From: an uncultured Bacteroidales bacterium
Lineage (GTDB): Bacteria; Bacteroidota; Bacteroidia; Bacteroidales; ML635J-15
DNA length: 64,000 bases
Direction of reading: 5' to 3'
Assembly: GCA_937899245.1 (NCBI GenBank)
Contig: CALDKB010000041.1
Coordinates: 1 to 64,000, forward strand
Shown here: positions 16,444 to 24,137 of the stretch, in pieces
Layout: each line of letters starts with the position of its first letter
Numbering within the stretch: position 1 is the stretch's first letter
The notes under the pieces: generated by a model
Told to the model about the DNA's origin: nothing
The model's database searches: none
The model's input: the letters and a program-made list of their open reading frames with translations, nothing else
Program-made: the position numbers and the translations under genes

Positions 16444-17397
16444 ATGGCAAAGTATTCATACACAGAGAAGAAAGATACACGTTCGGGTTTCGGAGCTGGC
16501 TTGTTGGAGGCTGGACGTCAGAACGATAAGGTTGTTGCATTGTGTGCCGACCTGATGGGTTCATTGAAAATGGGTGATTTTCAGAAAGAATTCCCCAATC
16601 GTTTTTTTCAGGCTGGTATCGCAGAGGCTAATATGATTGGCGTGTCGGCAGGTTTGACAATTGGCGGAATGATTCCATTCTGCGGAACATTTGCCGGATT
16701 CGCAACCGGTCGTGTTTATGACCAAATTCGCCAGAGTGTCGCATATTCAAATAAAAACGTAAAGATTGCTGCTTCGCACGCTGGTATTACACTTGGAGAG
16801 GATGGCGCTACTCACCAGATTCTCGAGGATATAGGGTTGATGAAAATGCTTCCAAATATGACTGTTATTTGTCCTTGCGACTATAACCAGACTAAGGCGG
16901 CGACTATTGCAGCAGCTAAGTATGACGGCCCTGTTTACTTGCGTTTCGGTCGTCCTTCGGTACCAAACTTCACAGATCCTAATCAGATTTTCGAAATAGG
17001 TAAGGCACAGCAGTTGTACGAAGGTTCGGATGTTACAATCCTTGCATGCGGACATCTTGTATGGGAAGCTATCACTGCAGCAGAAGCTCTTCTCGAAGAA
17101 GGCATAAAGGCTGATGTTTACAATATCCACACTATTAAGCCTTTTGACGCAGATGCGGTTTTGAAGTCTGTAGCAAAGACCAAGTGCATAGTAACTGCAG
17201 AAGAACACGAACTCAACGGCGGTTTGTTCGATACAGTAGCACAGGTAATGGCAATGAACAATCCTGTTCCGATGGAAGCTGTAGCCGTACGTGATACCTT
17301 TGGCGAAAGCGGTACTCCTGCCGAACTTATGAAAAAGTACGGACTCGACTCAGAGAACATCGTCAAGGCTGTAAAGAAGGTCATTGCCCGCAAGTAG
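16444..17397 (+). CDS. Transketolase C-terminal subunit (TPP pyrimidine-binding half)
   Basis: This encodes 317 residues from the ATG at 16444. It has the pyrimidine-binding domain ('NRFFQAGIAEANMIGVSAGL' with the Glu that activates thiamine diphosphate, 'SHAGITLGEDGATHQILEDIG') and the C-terminal transketolase domain ('TILACGHLVWEAITAAEALL', 'EEHELNGGLFDTV'). Two-gene transketolases need a separate N-terminal half that binds the diphosphate; none is in this window. The reaction would be two-carbon ketol transfer in the pentose phosphate pathway. A second, different copy lies at 52206-53150. A -7 box TAACTTTG is at 16410-16417. The sigma-factor gene starts 3 bp downstream, suggesting co-transcription. 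Confidence 0.9.
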   Translation: MAKYSYTEKKDTRSGFGAGLLEAGRQNDKVVALCADLMGSLKMGDFQKEFPNRFFQAGIAEANMIGVSAGLTIGGMIPFCGTFAGFATGRVYDQIRQSVAYSNKNVKIAASHAGITLGEDGATHQILEDIGLMKMLPNMTVICPCDYNQTKAATIAAAKYDGPVYLRFGRPSVPNFTDPNQIFEIGKAQQLYEGSDVTILACGHLVWEAITAAEALLEEGIKADVYNIHTIKPFDADAVLKSVAKTKCIVTAEEHELNGGLFDTVAQVMAMNNPVPMEAVAVRDTFGESGTPAELMKKYGLDSENIVKAVKKVIARK

Positions 17398-17400
17398 TTA

Positions 17401-18111
17401 ATGGACGACTTTCTGAACGAAAACGAAATCGCAAGGCAGTCGCAGGAGACTGCATTCCGATACATATATTTAAAATATTCCAACCGTCTTTACTTTATTG
17501 TAAGGCGGTTGGTTTTTGTTCATTCTGATGCCAACGAAATATTGCACGAAACTTTTCTTCAAGCTCTTGGCTCTCTTTCGCAGTATAATGGCAAACTTCC
17601 GCTGTTCGATTGGCTTTGCAAGATTGCTGTCGGACAAACGATGTCTTACGTTGGCAAACGCAATCAGACATATTCGTTTGCTGTAGCTTCGTATGAAGAG
17701 GAGACTGCCGAAAAACTTTCCTCCGACGAACTTTTTAGAGGCGATGAGAGACAGCAAAAATTGCAGATGCATATTGCTGCCATGCCGGTAAAGCAACGTG
17801 TAGTCTTTGTCCTGAAGCATTTTGACGGGATGGATTTTGTGGAGATGTCGCGCGTGCTGGAGGCCGGCTCCGATGTTTTGGAAACTTTGTTTATGGCGGC
17901 TACTGAAAAAGTCGAGGGGGAAGCGCCCTGCGAAGATTGTTTCCTTGTCCCGGATGGCTATTTCGATAAGTTGGAGAGCGAAATTGCAGATAAAATTTCT
18001 ATTCCAGCTGAAAAAATAAGAGTTGAAATCCTGAAACCATATATTTATCTGGCAATTTTCATTGCGGCCTTGTATTGCATTGTTAGATTGTACGTGCATT
18101 TTGTCTCCTGA
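17401..18111 (+). CDS. ECF-type sigma factor fused to a membrane-anchored tail
   Basis: This encodes 236 residues. Region sigma-2 is at about 15-85 ('AFRYIYLKYSNRLYFIVRRLV', 'DANEILHETFLQAL', 'FDWLCKIAVGQTMSYV'). Sigma-4 is at about 115-172 ('IAAMPVKQRVVFVLKHFDGMDFVEMSRVL'). A normal ECF factor would end near residue 175. Here 'FLVPDGYFDKLESEIADKI' (182-199) resembles the start of Bacteroidota anti-sigma-like proteins, and 211-234 is a transmembrane helix ('ILKPYIYLAIFIAALYCIV'). I infer a fusion of the sigma factor with a shortened anti-sigma membrane anchor. The promoter-recognition helix 'FVEMSRVLEAGSDVLETLF' is somewhat degenerate. Confidence 0.75.
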   Translation: MDDFLNENEIARQSQETAFRYIYLKYSNRLYFIVRRLVFVHSDANEILHETFLQALGSLSQYNGKLPLFDWLCKIAVGQTMSYVGKRNQTYSFAVASYEEETAEKLSSDELFRGDERQQKLQMHIAAMPVKQRVVFVLKHFDGMDFVEMSRVLEAGSDVLETLFMAATEKVEGEAPCEDCFLVPDGYFDKLESEIADKISIPAEKIRVEILKPYIYLAIFIAALYCIVRLYVHFVS

Positions 18112-18209
18112 GCCGCTTCTGCTTTTTCCATTTTCAGTTTGTGGACATGCTTTTTTTCACGGAAAAAAATCCTGGTAAAGATTTTGGCACGGACTTTGTT
18201 TAATTTTAT

Positions 18210-18235
18210 GGCGGTGATAAAATTTTTTTATCGCC
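18210..18235. terminator. Hairpin downstream of the sigma factor gene
   Basis: GGCGGTGATAAAA and TTTTATCGCC form an imperfect stem with a short T loop. It lies about 100 bp after the sigma factor stop. It has no T-run after the stem, so it may be a weak terminator or an RNA-processing site. Confidence 0.35.
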
Positions 18236-18320
18236 GGAGGGTTTTTGGCACAAATTTTGAATTCATAAAGAAACGTGAAAGAAAATAAAATAAATGTTAA
18301 ATAACTAAAAATTTAAAGTC

Positions 18321-18716
18321 ATGAAAACAAAAGTTACATTATTGATGGTTATGGTAGCATTCTTCTTTGCTAGCCAAGTATCTGCACAAGAAATTTTAAC
18401 AGCAACAAGAGTTGTAAAGTCAAGAGGTGCACAGTCTGAATATGTTGTTCCACAAGGCGACAACGCAATTGAAAGACCAGTATTGTCTAGAGGCGGTTGT
18501 GTTGTAAAGTTGGACAACTGGACAGGTTACTATGTTGACATTTGGGTAGACAAGTCTTATAAGGGAAGATTGAATCCTTGGGAAAACTCACAACTTATCC
18601 TTCCGGAAGGCTTTAATGAAGTTTACTGCCGTACTATGGGTGAAAGCTACCAGTGGCAATCGGGTGGCGAATGCAACGAACAGTTTGTTCTGCAGGTTCC
18701 AGAAGAAGACGAATAG
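18321..18716 (+). CDS. Small secreted protein upstream of the caspase-like protease
   Basis: This encodes 131 residues. 'MKTKVTLLMVMVAFFFASQVSAQ' is a signal peptide (cut after VSA). The mature 109 residues form one beta-rich domain with 'GGCVVKLDNWTGYYVDIWVDKSYKG' and two further Cys ('EVYCRTMGE', 'GECNEQF'). There is no lipobox and no T9SS tail. It is 62 bp before a secreted caspase-like gene on the same strand and without a terminator between them. A role as partner, inhibitor or substrate is a guess from context. Confidence 0.72.
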   Translation: MKTKVTLLMVMVAFFFASQVSAQEILTATRVVKSRGAQSEYVVPQGDNAIERPVLSRGGCVVKLDNWTGYYVDIWVDKSYKGRLNPWENSQLILPEGFNEVYCRTMGESYQWQSGGECNEQFVLQVPEEDE

Positions 18717-18778
18717 TATTTGTTGAACATAAAATGATGGGCTACATAGGTCCATCATTTTTTTAAGTGTAAAAGGAA

Positions 18779-20809
18779 ATGAGAAAAATAGCTTTATTAA
18801 TAGTTGCCTTTTTGTTGACAGCAACGATTGCAAGTGCTCACAAGTACGCGCTTATAATTGCAGTTGGCAATTACAACCAGGAATTGACGGGCTGGTATCC
18901 AATTAGTGCCGACCATGATGTTCCATTAATCCAGAAGACTCTTGTTGGCTTGGGATTCAATGAAGAGGACATTACCTATTTAAAGGATGATCAGGCAACA
19001 AAGCAAGGTATGATGAATGCGTTCAACGACCTTTTGGCAAAGGTTGGCGAAGGTGATGAAGTTGTTATTCATTATAGCGGTCACGGACATCAGATTTTTG
19101 ATGATAACGGTGACGAAATTGATGGCTTGGACGAATGTCTTGTTTGCTACGATGCTCCAATGAAAATGTACGACGGCTACAAGGGTGAAAAGCATTTCAG
19201 AGATGATGAGCTTGGCGTTGTGGTTGAAAAATTCCGTACAAAGTTAGGCAAGGATGGCCATTTGTTGCTTTTCTTGGATTCTTGTCACTCCGGCACAGGT
19301 ACACGTGGTGCTGCCAAGGTTCGTGGCGGTGCTCCAGCATTGGTTCCTGAAGGATGGCATGCTCCAAGTGGCGCTCCAAAGGTTGACGGAAAAGTTGGTA
19401 TGGGCATGGGTGCAACATCTTCTAGAGGTGCTGTGGATGCAAACAACCTCGCTAAGTACGTTGTATTCTCTGGTGCAAGTGCAAACGAACTAAACTACGA
19501 AACCTTCGACGATGAAGGTACTTCGGTCGGTTCTCTGTCATACTGCATTTACAAGTCGTTCTCGCAGATGAAGGAAGGCGACACTTACCGTCAGGTATTT
19601 GCAAGAATTATGGCCGAAATGGCTTCAAAGGCTCCGTTCCAGAATCCAGCTATCGAAGGCGATGTAGACTATACGGTTTTCGGTGGCGATTTCACAACTC
19701 AGGCCGAATACTTCAATATGACAAACGTTAAAAACGATTCCATCATCACTATCAATGCTGGTCGTTTGGTTGGTGTTAACCCTGGTACTACAGTAGCATT
19801 CGTTGCTCCTGGTACTTCTCATCTCGAGGAAAGCACCGAAGTTATCACTACCGGTCATGTTGTAAGTGCTACAAACTTTGATTCTAAGGTGGCTCTTGAT
19901 ACTAAGAAGAAATTCAAGAACAATCAGGAAGCTTGGGTGTTCGTTAAGGCAAGAACTTTCACCGACCAGAAGGTTAAGGTCAGCATCGACCCAGATATGG
20001 ATCCTGCACTTAAGTCTGCCTTGAACAAGGAAATCACAAATTCAAGTTTTGCAGAACTTACTACCGATGCTCCAGAAATCACATTGAACTATGGACGTAC
20101 ACGTGGCGCAAAGGTTATTTCAATAAACAATGCGATGTACAATCAAGAGCTTCATAAGATTTCTAATGTTGACGAAACAGCTCTCGAATCTGATGTTATG
20201 TCAACATTGAATAACTTTGCACAGGGCAAGATTATCAAGGACTTGGATTTTACAGATGAGCGTTATAACATTGTCATGGAACTTCTTCCTGTTGAAGCGG
20301 ACATTTATGACGATGGAACTTTTGAAATTACGGAATATCTCGATAAGGAAGATTTCATCCAGAACGAAGTTCCTGGTTTCGGAGTTGAAAATATGGCTGT
20401 AATCAAGGTTACAAACAATGGTACAAAGAAGGCATTCTTCAATATCATCGACATCCAGCCAGATGGTTTCATTAACCCGATTATTCCTACCGTTAATGAT
20501 TCTGATGGTCGTGAATATTACCTTGAACCAGGCGAATCTGCAATCCTTAAGAACACTATCGTAATGTTTGGCCCTCCATACGGAAACGAAGTATTCAAAG
20601 TAATTGCAACCAACAAGGCATTCAACCTTTCTGCAACTATCATGCAGCACGGAAGTTCTTCAAGAGGTGATTCTTCTAACATCTTCGAAAGCGCACTTGG
20701 TATCGGCAATTCGGGTGTAAATACTCGTGGAGCATCAACAGTAAGCGCAAAGAAGCAGGATGACAAGATGAGCACCTACGAATATACTTTCAAGATTAAG
20801 GAAGATTAG
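18779..20809 (+). CDS. Secreted caspase-like (C14) protease
   Basis: This encodes 676 residues. After a signal peptide (MRKIALLIVAFLLTATIASA) comes the caspase p20 fold: 'HKYALIIAVGNYN', 'DVVIHYSGHGHQ'-type box with catalytic His102 ('VVIHYSGHGHQI'), and catalytic Cys169 in 'LFLDSCHSGTGTRG'. Acidic residues around 'DGLDECLVCYDA' fit orthocaspase or metacaspase specificity for Arg/Lys rather than Asp, but this is inference. The C-terminal 250 residues contain a beta-domain of DUF4384 kind ('MAVIKVTNNGTKKAFFNIIDIQPDGFI', 'EYYLEPGESAIL'), often joined to bacterial caspases. The last 60 residues are Ser/Gly-rich. No T9SS tail is present. A perfect terminator follows. Confidence 0.88.
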   Translation: MRKIALLIVAFLLTATIASAHKYALIIAVGNYNQELTGWYPISADHDVPLIQKTLVGLGFNEEDITYLKDDQATKQGMMNAFNDLLAKVGEGDEVVIHYSGHGHQIFDDNGDEIDGLDECLVCYDAPMKMYDGYKGEKHFRDDELGVVVEKFRTKLGKDGHLLLFLDSCHSGTGTRGAAKVRGGAPALVPEGWHAPSGAPKVDGKVGMGMGATSSRGAVDANNLAKYVVFSGASANELNYETFDDEGTSVGSLSYCIYKSFSQMKEGDTYRQVFARIMAEMASKAPFQNPAIEGDVDYTVFGGDFTTQAEYFNMTNVKNDSIITINAGRLVGVNPGTTVAFVAPGTSHLEESTEVITTGHVVSATNFDSKVALDTKKKFKNNQEAWVFVKARTFTDQKVKVSIDPDMDPALKSALNKEITNSSFAELTTDAPEITLNYGRTRGAKVISINNAMYNQELHKISNVDETALESDVMSTLNNFAQGKIIKDLDFTDERYNIVMELLPVEADIYDDGTFEITEYLDKEDFIQNEVPGFGVENMAVIKVTNNGTKKAFFNIIDIQPDGFINPIIPTVNDSDGREYYLEPGESAILKNTIVMFGPPYGNEVFKVIATNKAFNLSATIMQHGSSSRGDSSNIFESALGIGNSGVNTRGASTVSAKKQDDKMSTYEYTFKIKED

Positions 20810-20830
20810 TATTTGGAAATATATTTACGA

Positions 20831-20859
20831 AAGCATCTCAATATTGAGATGCTTTTTTT
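20831..20859 (+). terminator. Terminator of the caspase operon
   Basis: AAGCATCTCAATATTGAGATGCTT is a perfect 24-bp palindrome followed by T's, 21 bp after the caspase stop. It lies immediately before the GTG start of the next gene. Confidence 0.85.
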
Positions 20860-20871
20860 ATTTTTGTCATC

Positions 20872-21333
20872 GTGAAAAAGATATTTTCCATAATGATATT
20901 GACGTTTGCCTATGCTTTAATGTATGGGCAGTCATTGCCGTCGTGGCTGCTTGGCTGTTGGGAAATTCCGCCAGCTTTCGAGGGCGCAGGCAGTTCATAC
21001 GAGGAATGGTCGATGGTTGCACCTTCGACTATGGAAGGCAAAATCTACAGGATGTTTGATGCCGATACAGTGGTTTTCGACAGGATTATGATTGTTGCTG
21101 AAAATTCTAATGTCATACTGAAAATGTCGGTTGAGAAAGATGGCGTTCGGTTCGTTGCCGATTTTTTGTGCAAGATGCTTGGCGAAGATGTATGGGTGTT
21201 TGAAAACAAGTCTATTGTTTCTCCAACGGCAGTTTATTATAGAAATTTTGGCGACGGTGTGGCTTCTGCTTGGCTCGAAGTGGCCGACGACAAGGAAGTG
21301 TGTTCTGAAATCACAATGTATAGGATAAGGTAA
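20872..21333 (+). CDS. Small secreted protein with WLLGCWE motif
   Basis: This encodes 153 residues. The start is GTG at 20872, chosen because it gives a signal peptide ('KKIFSIMILTFAYALMYGQS') and no closer ATG does. The mature start 'LPSWLLGCWEIPP' and the lipocalin-like beta pattern ('WSMVAPSTMEGKIYRMF', 'DTVVFDRIMIVAE') fit the DUF6265-like families of Bacteroidota. The role is unknown. Its stop overlaps the ATG of the next gene by 1 bp (TAATG), so the two are translated together. Confidence 0.65.
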   Translation: MKKIFSIMILTFAYALMYGQSLPSWLLGCWEIPPAFEGAGSSYEEWSMVAPSTMEGKIYRMFDADTVVFDRIMIVAENSNVILKMSVEKDGVRFVADFLCKMLGEDVWVFENKSIVSPTAVYYRNFGDGVASAWLEVADDKEVCSEITMYRIR

Positions 21334-21794
21334 TGGAAAAGTTTCCTCAGCTATGTTTCCCTGGATATGAATTCCGACTGAAGACGGAAGGAGGAAAGCC
21401 ATGTATTTTTGATGAAATTCGCCGCAAGTGGGTTACCTGTACGCCAGAAGAATGGGTGCGTCAGAATCTTGTGCGTTTTCTTGTGCAGGATTGCGTATAT
21501 CCGCAGGCTTTGGTCGCTTTGGAAAAACAGGTTGTTGTAGCCGAACGCAATCTTCGTTTCGATGCTTTAGTTTACAATCGCGAGATAAAGCCGCTGATGA
21601 TAATTGAATGTAAGGCACCGACAGTAAAGCTTACGCAAAAGGTTTTCGACCAGATTTGGCACTACAACCTTGAAATAATGGCTCCGTATTTTCTTGTAAC
21701 CAATGGAATCGACCTTGTTATGGGACAATACGATAGGGAAAAGGGTGTGGAATTTTTTGAGAGGGTAAAGGCGTTTGAAGAACTATTGGGATAA
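21333..21794 (+). CDS. HsdR N-terminal-like nuclease domain protein
   Basis: This encodes 153 residues. It matches the stand-alone 'type I restriction enzyme R protein N-terminal' domain (HSDR_N_2 kind): 'EEWVRQNLVRFLVQ', 'ERNLRFDALVYN' (catalytic Asp), 'PLMIIECKAPTVKL' (Glu-x-Lys), 'FDQIWHYNLEI' and 'YFLVTNGIDLVMGQYD'. All PD-(D/E)XK residues are present. There is no helicase or methylase with it, so the role is unlikely to be classical restriction; these small proteins are widespread in Bacteroidales with unknown function. It is translationally coupled to the secreted protein before it and followed by a terminator shared with def. Confidence 0.85.
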   Translation: MEKFPQLCFPGYEFRLKTEGGKPCIFDEIRRKWVTCTPEEWVRQNLVRFLVQDCVYPQALVALEKQVVVAERNLRFDALVYNREIKPLMIIECKAPTVKLTQKVFDQIWHYNLEIMAPYFLVTNGIDLVMGQYDREKGVEFFERVKAFEELLG

Positions 21795-21822
21795 CGCTTA
21801 TATTGTTTATCTTAAAATAACG

Positions 21823-21857
21823 AAAAACGGCTATCGATTATTCGGTAGCCGTTTTTT
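21823..21857. terminator. Bidirectional terminator between convergent genes
   Basis: AAAAACGGCTATCGA and TCGGTAGCCGTTTTTT form a strong stem with A-run and T-run on the two sides, placed between the HsdR-N-like gene (plus) and def (minus). Confidence 0.85.
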
Positions 21858-21870
21858 GTATAGTACGTTT

Positions 21871-22422
21871 TTAGTTCAGTTTCACTCTGTAGTTTGTCTT
21901 TACCTTTCCTCTTGAGATGTCGGCAAGTCGTTTCTGCAGGAAGCGTTTGCGTATCATATTGATTTTGTCGCAGAAGACAATGCCTTGCAGGTGGTCGAAT
22001 TCGTGCTGAACAACAACAGCTCCATAACCCGAAACTTTTTCGGTAACTTCCTCGAAGTTTTCGTTAAGGTATGTGACTGTGATGTCGTGGTAGCGTGTAA
22101 CATCCTCGTGAATGTCGGGAACACTGAGACAACCTTCCTGGAAAACAATCTTCTTAGTTCCTTCGAATGTAACTTTTGGATTAATCATCACGCGTTTGAA
22201 ATCCTTGCAGGCAGGATCGTCCTCAGCAAAAGGTGCCGCATCAATAACTAGCAAATTTATGTTAAGACCAATCTGCGGGGCTGCAAGTCCGACACCGTTA
22301 GAATGGTACATGGTCTCGAACATATTTTCGATAAGTTGCTTGATGTCAGGATAGCTAGCATCGATATCTTCCGATTTTTTCCTAAGTATAGGACTTCCGT
22401 AAAGGTAAATAGGTAGTATCAT
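21871..22422 (-). CDS. def: Peptide deformylase
   Basis: This encodes 183 residues. The three defining motifs are intact: 'GVGLAAPQIG' (motif 1), 'EGCLSVPDI' (motif 2, Cys metal ligand) and 'VVQHEFDHLQGI' (motif 3, HEFDH, two His ligands and the catalytic Glu). It removes the formyl group from nascent proteins in the cytosol. Its ATG overlaps the end of ruvX by 4 bp (ATGA), so ruvX-def is an operon. fmt, which adds the formyl group to initiator tRNA, lies about 730 bp upstream on the same strand. Confidence 0.97.
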   Translation of the reverse strand: MILPIYLYGSPILRKKSEDIDASYPDIKQLIENMFETMYHSNGVGLAAPQIGLNINLLVIDAAPFAEDDPACKDFKRVMINPKVTFEGTKKIVFQEGCLSVPDIHEDVTRYHDITVTYLNENFEEVTEKVSGYGAVVVQHEFDHLQGIVFCDKINMIRKRFLQKRLADISRGKVKTNYRVKLN

Positions 22423-22844
22423 ATTTTTGAAAATTTTTCTTGTTCCATAAATGACTGCAGAATTATGGTCGCGCTTATCTTGTCGACCATCATTTTGTCG
22501 CGACGCTGGTTTTTCTTTACACCGCCGTCAATCATCGTCTGAAATGCTAGCTTTGATGTAAAGCGTTCGTCAACAGGGAAAAACGGTATGTTAGGAAAAA
22601 CTTTTTTCAGTCGGTTCAATATTGGCTGTATGTATTGCATTGATTCGGACGGCTGGTTGTTCATCTGCGTTGGCAGACCGTAGATTATTTTCTCGACTTC
22701 ATTTTTTGAGATGTAGTCAACTAGGAATTTTTCAAGTTCGCCAGACGGTACGGTCTCGAGGGCGCTGGCAATAATTCTGCTGGTGTCGGTAACGGCGATT
22801 CCCGTTTTTTTGCGTCCTATGTCCAATGCTATATAGCGTCCCAT
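22419..22844 (-). CDS. ruvX: Putative pre-16S rRNA nuclease / Holliday junction resolvase-like, RuvX (YqgF)
   Basis: This encodes 141 residues, the usual length. 'YIALDIGRKKTGIAVTD' carries the first catalytic Asp and the Gly loop. 'IIYGLPTQMNNQPSE' holds the conserved GLP, 'FPVDERFTSKLA' the catalytic Glu region, and 'DKISATIILQSFM' the last Asp. The RNase H-like fold acts in 16S rRNA 5' maturation in other bacteria. It is the first gene of the ruvX-def operon. Confidence 0.95.
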   Translation of the reverse strand: MGRYIALDIGRKKTGIAVTDTSRIIASALETVPSGELEKFLVDYISKNEVEKIIYGLPTQMNNQPSESMQYIQPILNRLKKVFPNIPFFPVDERFTSKLAFQTMIDGGVKKNQRRDKMMVDKISATIILQSFMEQEKFSKI

Positions 22845-22938
22845 AACGGTTGCAAAGGTAATAAAGATTTTGGGATTTGAATATTTATTAACTGCGTTAA
22901 TGATGTTACTTTAACTTCGTAGTGATGTTCGGCAGCTC

Positions 22939-23042
22939 CTCAACAATTCAAACAAGTTTGATTGTGTTCAGTTTGCACGAACATTGGGCGGTATCTCAGC
23001 AATTCAAACAAGTTTAATTGCCTTCGATTTGCACCGACATTG
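22939..23042. repeat. Two imperfect direct repeats, 56 bp apart
   Basis: Unit 1 (22939-22986) and unit 2 (22995-23042) share CTCA-CAATTCAAACAAGTTT, ATTG, TTTGCAC and GACATTG-like parts, about 48 bp each. A partial inverted copy (GAGTTTGTTTGAAAT) follows near 23069. They fill most of the 310-bp spacer between fmt (ends 23155) and ruvX (starts 22844), where I see no gene. Confidence 0.55.
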
Positions 23043-23154
23043 ATAATCTGAAGATTTGATGTTGTTTGAGTTTGTTTGAAATCGTTTGTACAAAACAACC
23101 TTAAAACTGCCCAGCGAGAAACTTAGAAACGGCGCAGCATTAACGGTGTAGCCA

Positions 23155-24084
23155 TCAAACAATTTTGTATCCGTTCAGGAAATCCTTGACGAGCATTCGC
23201 TTCTTGCCTTGCATCTGCAAGTCGTGAATGAAAAGGAATCCGTCGGGAGTGGCAACCTTTATGAAAGTTTTGTTGTCGGAAATGAATGTTCCTGGAGCAA
23301 TCTCGTGATTTTCAATTGTGAACGATGATTTGAAAATCTTAATAGATACATTTTCCTTTATGTAGCACCATGCAGCAGGATATGGCGATAGCCCTCTGAT
23401 TAGATTGTGGATGTCAACTGCCTTGTTGTTCCAGTTTATCTGGCAGAATTCCTTTGTGATTTTTGGCGCAGGATGCAATCCGTCAGTCCTGATAGAGTCC
23501 TGTTCGATGGCTTTAACGTTTCCTTCGGCAATGATGTCAACAGTCTTGCAAACTGCCTCTGCACCGATTTCCATAAGCTTGTCGTAAAGAGTTCCTATGT
23601 TGTCTTCTGGCAAGATTGGGCATTTTTCCTGCATGATTATCATGCCGGTATCGATTTCCTCGTCGATGTAGAAAGTTGTGATTCCGGTTTCGGTTTCGCC
23701 GTTGATTATTGCATGATTGATAGGTGCAGCTCCGCGGTAGTCGGGTAGGAGTGCGGCATGAAGATTTATTGTGCCAAGTCTCGGCATTGACCAAACGTCT
23801 TTCGGTAGCATTCTGAATGCAACAACAACAAACAAATCGGCATTTATTTCCTTCAGTTGCGACAGAAATTCGCTAGACCTTAATTTTTCCGGCTGTAAAA
23901 TGGGAAGATTGTTTTCCAGAGCAAATTTCTTTACGTCGGAGAACTGGATCTGTTTGCCGCGTCCTGCCGGTTTGTCGGGGGTCGTTACAACGGCCTTTAT
24001 GTTATAACCTCTGTCAAGAAGTCGTTTTAGGGAGGTTACCGCAAATTCGGGCGTTCCCATGAAGATTATTGGTGTGTTGGTCAT
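23155..24084 (-). CDS. fmt: Methionyl-tRNA formyltransferase
   Basis: This encodes 309 residues. The formyltransferase core has 'IIFMGTPEFAVTSLKRLL', 'VVTTPDKPAGRGKQI', 'NLHAALLPDYRGAAPINHAI' (the catalytic Asn-x-His region and the SLLP-RG-type loop) and 'GETETGITTFYIDEEIDTGMII' (catalytic Asp). The C-terminal OB-type domain is at 205-309. It formylates initiator Met-tRNA using 10-formyl-tetrahydrofolate. It lies 53 bp downstream of the SUMF1 lipoprotein gene on the same strand. Confidence 0.97.
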   Translation of the reverse strand: MTNTPIIFMGTPEFAVTSLKRLLDRGYNIKAVVTTPDKPAGRGKQIQFSDVKKFALENNLPILQPEKLRSSEFLSQLKEINADLFVVVAFRMLPKDVWSMPRLGTINLHAALLPDYRGAAPINHAIINGETETGITTFYIDEEIDTGMIIMQEKCPILPEDNIGTLYDKLMEIGAEAVCKTVDIIAEGNVKAIEQDSIRTDGLHPAPKITKEFCQINWNNKAVDIHNLIRGLSPYPAAWCYIKENVSIKIFKSSFTIENHEIAPGTFISDNKTFIKVATPDGFLFIHDLQMQGKKRMLVKDFLNGYKIV

Positions 24085-24137
24085 GAAGCTTCCTATTTTT
24101 CTTGGATTCTGAGTTTCTTATTTTAAAGACATCTCAG

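Noticed and set aside
16444..17397. Truncated transketolase pseudogene
   Set aside because: The frame is intact with the catalytic Glu and both C-terminal domains; it matches the natural C-terminal half of split transketolases.
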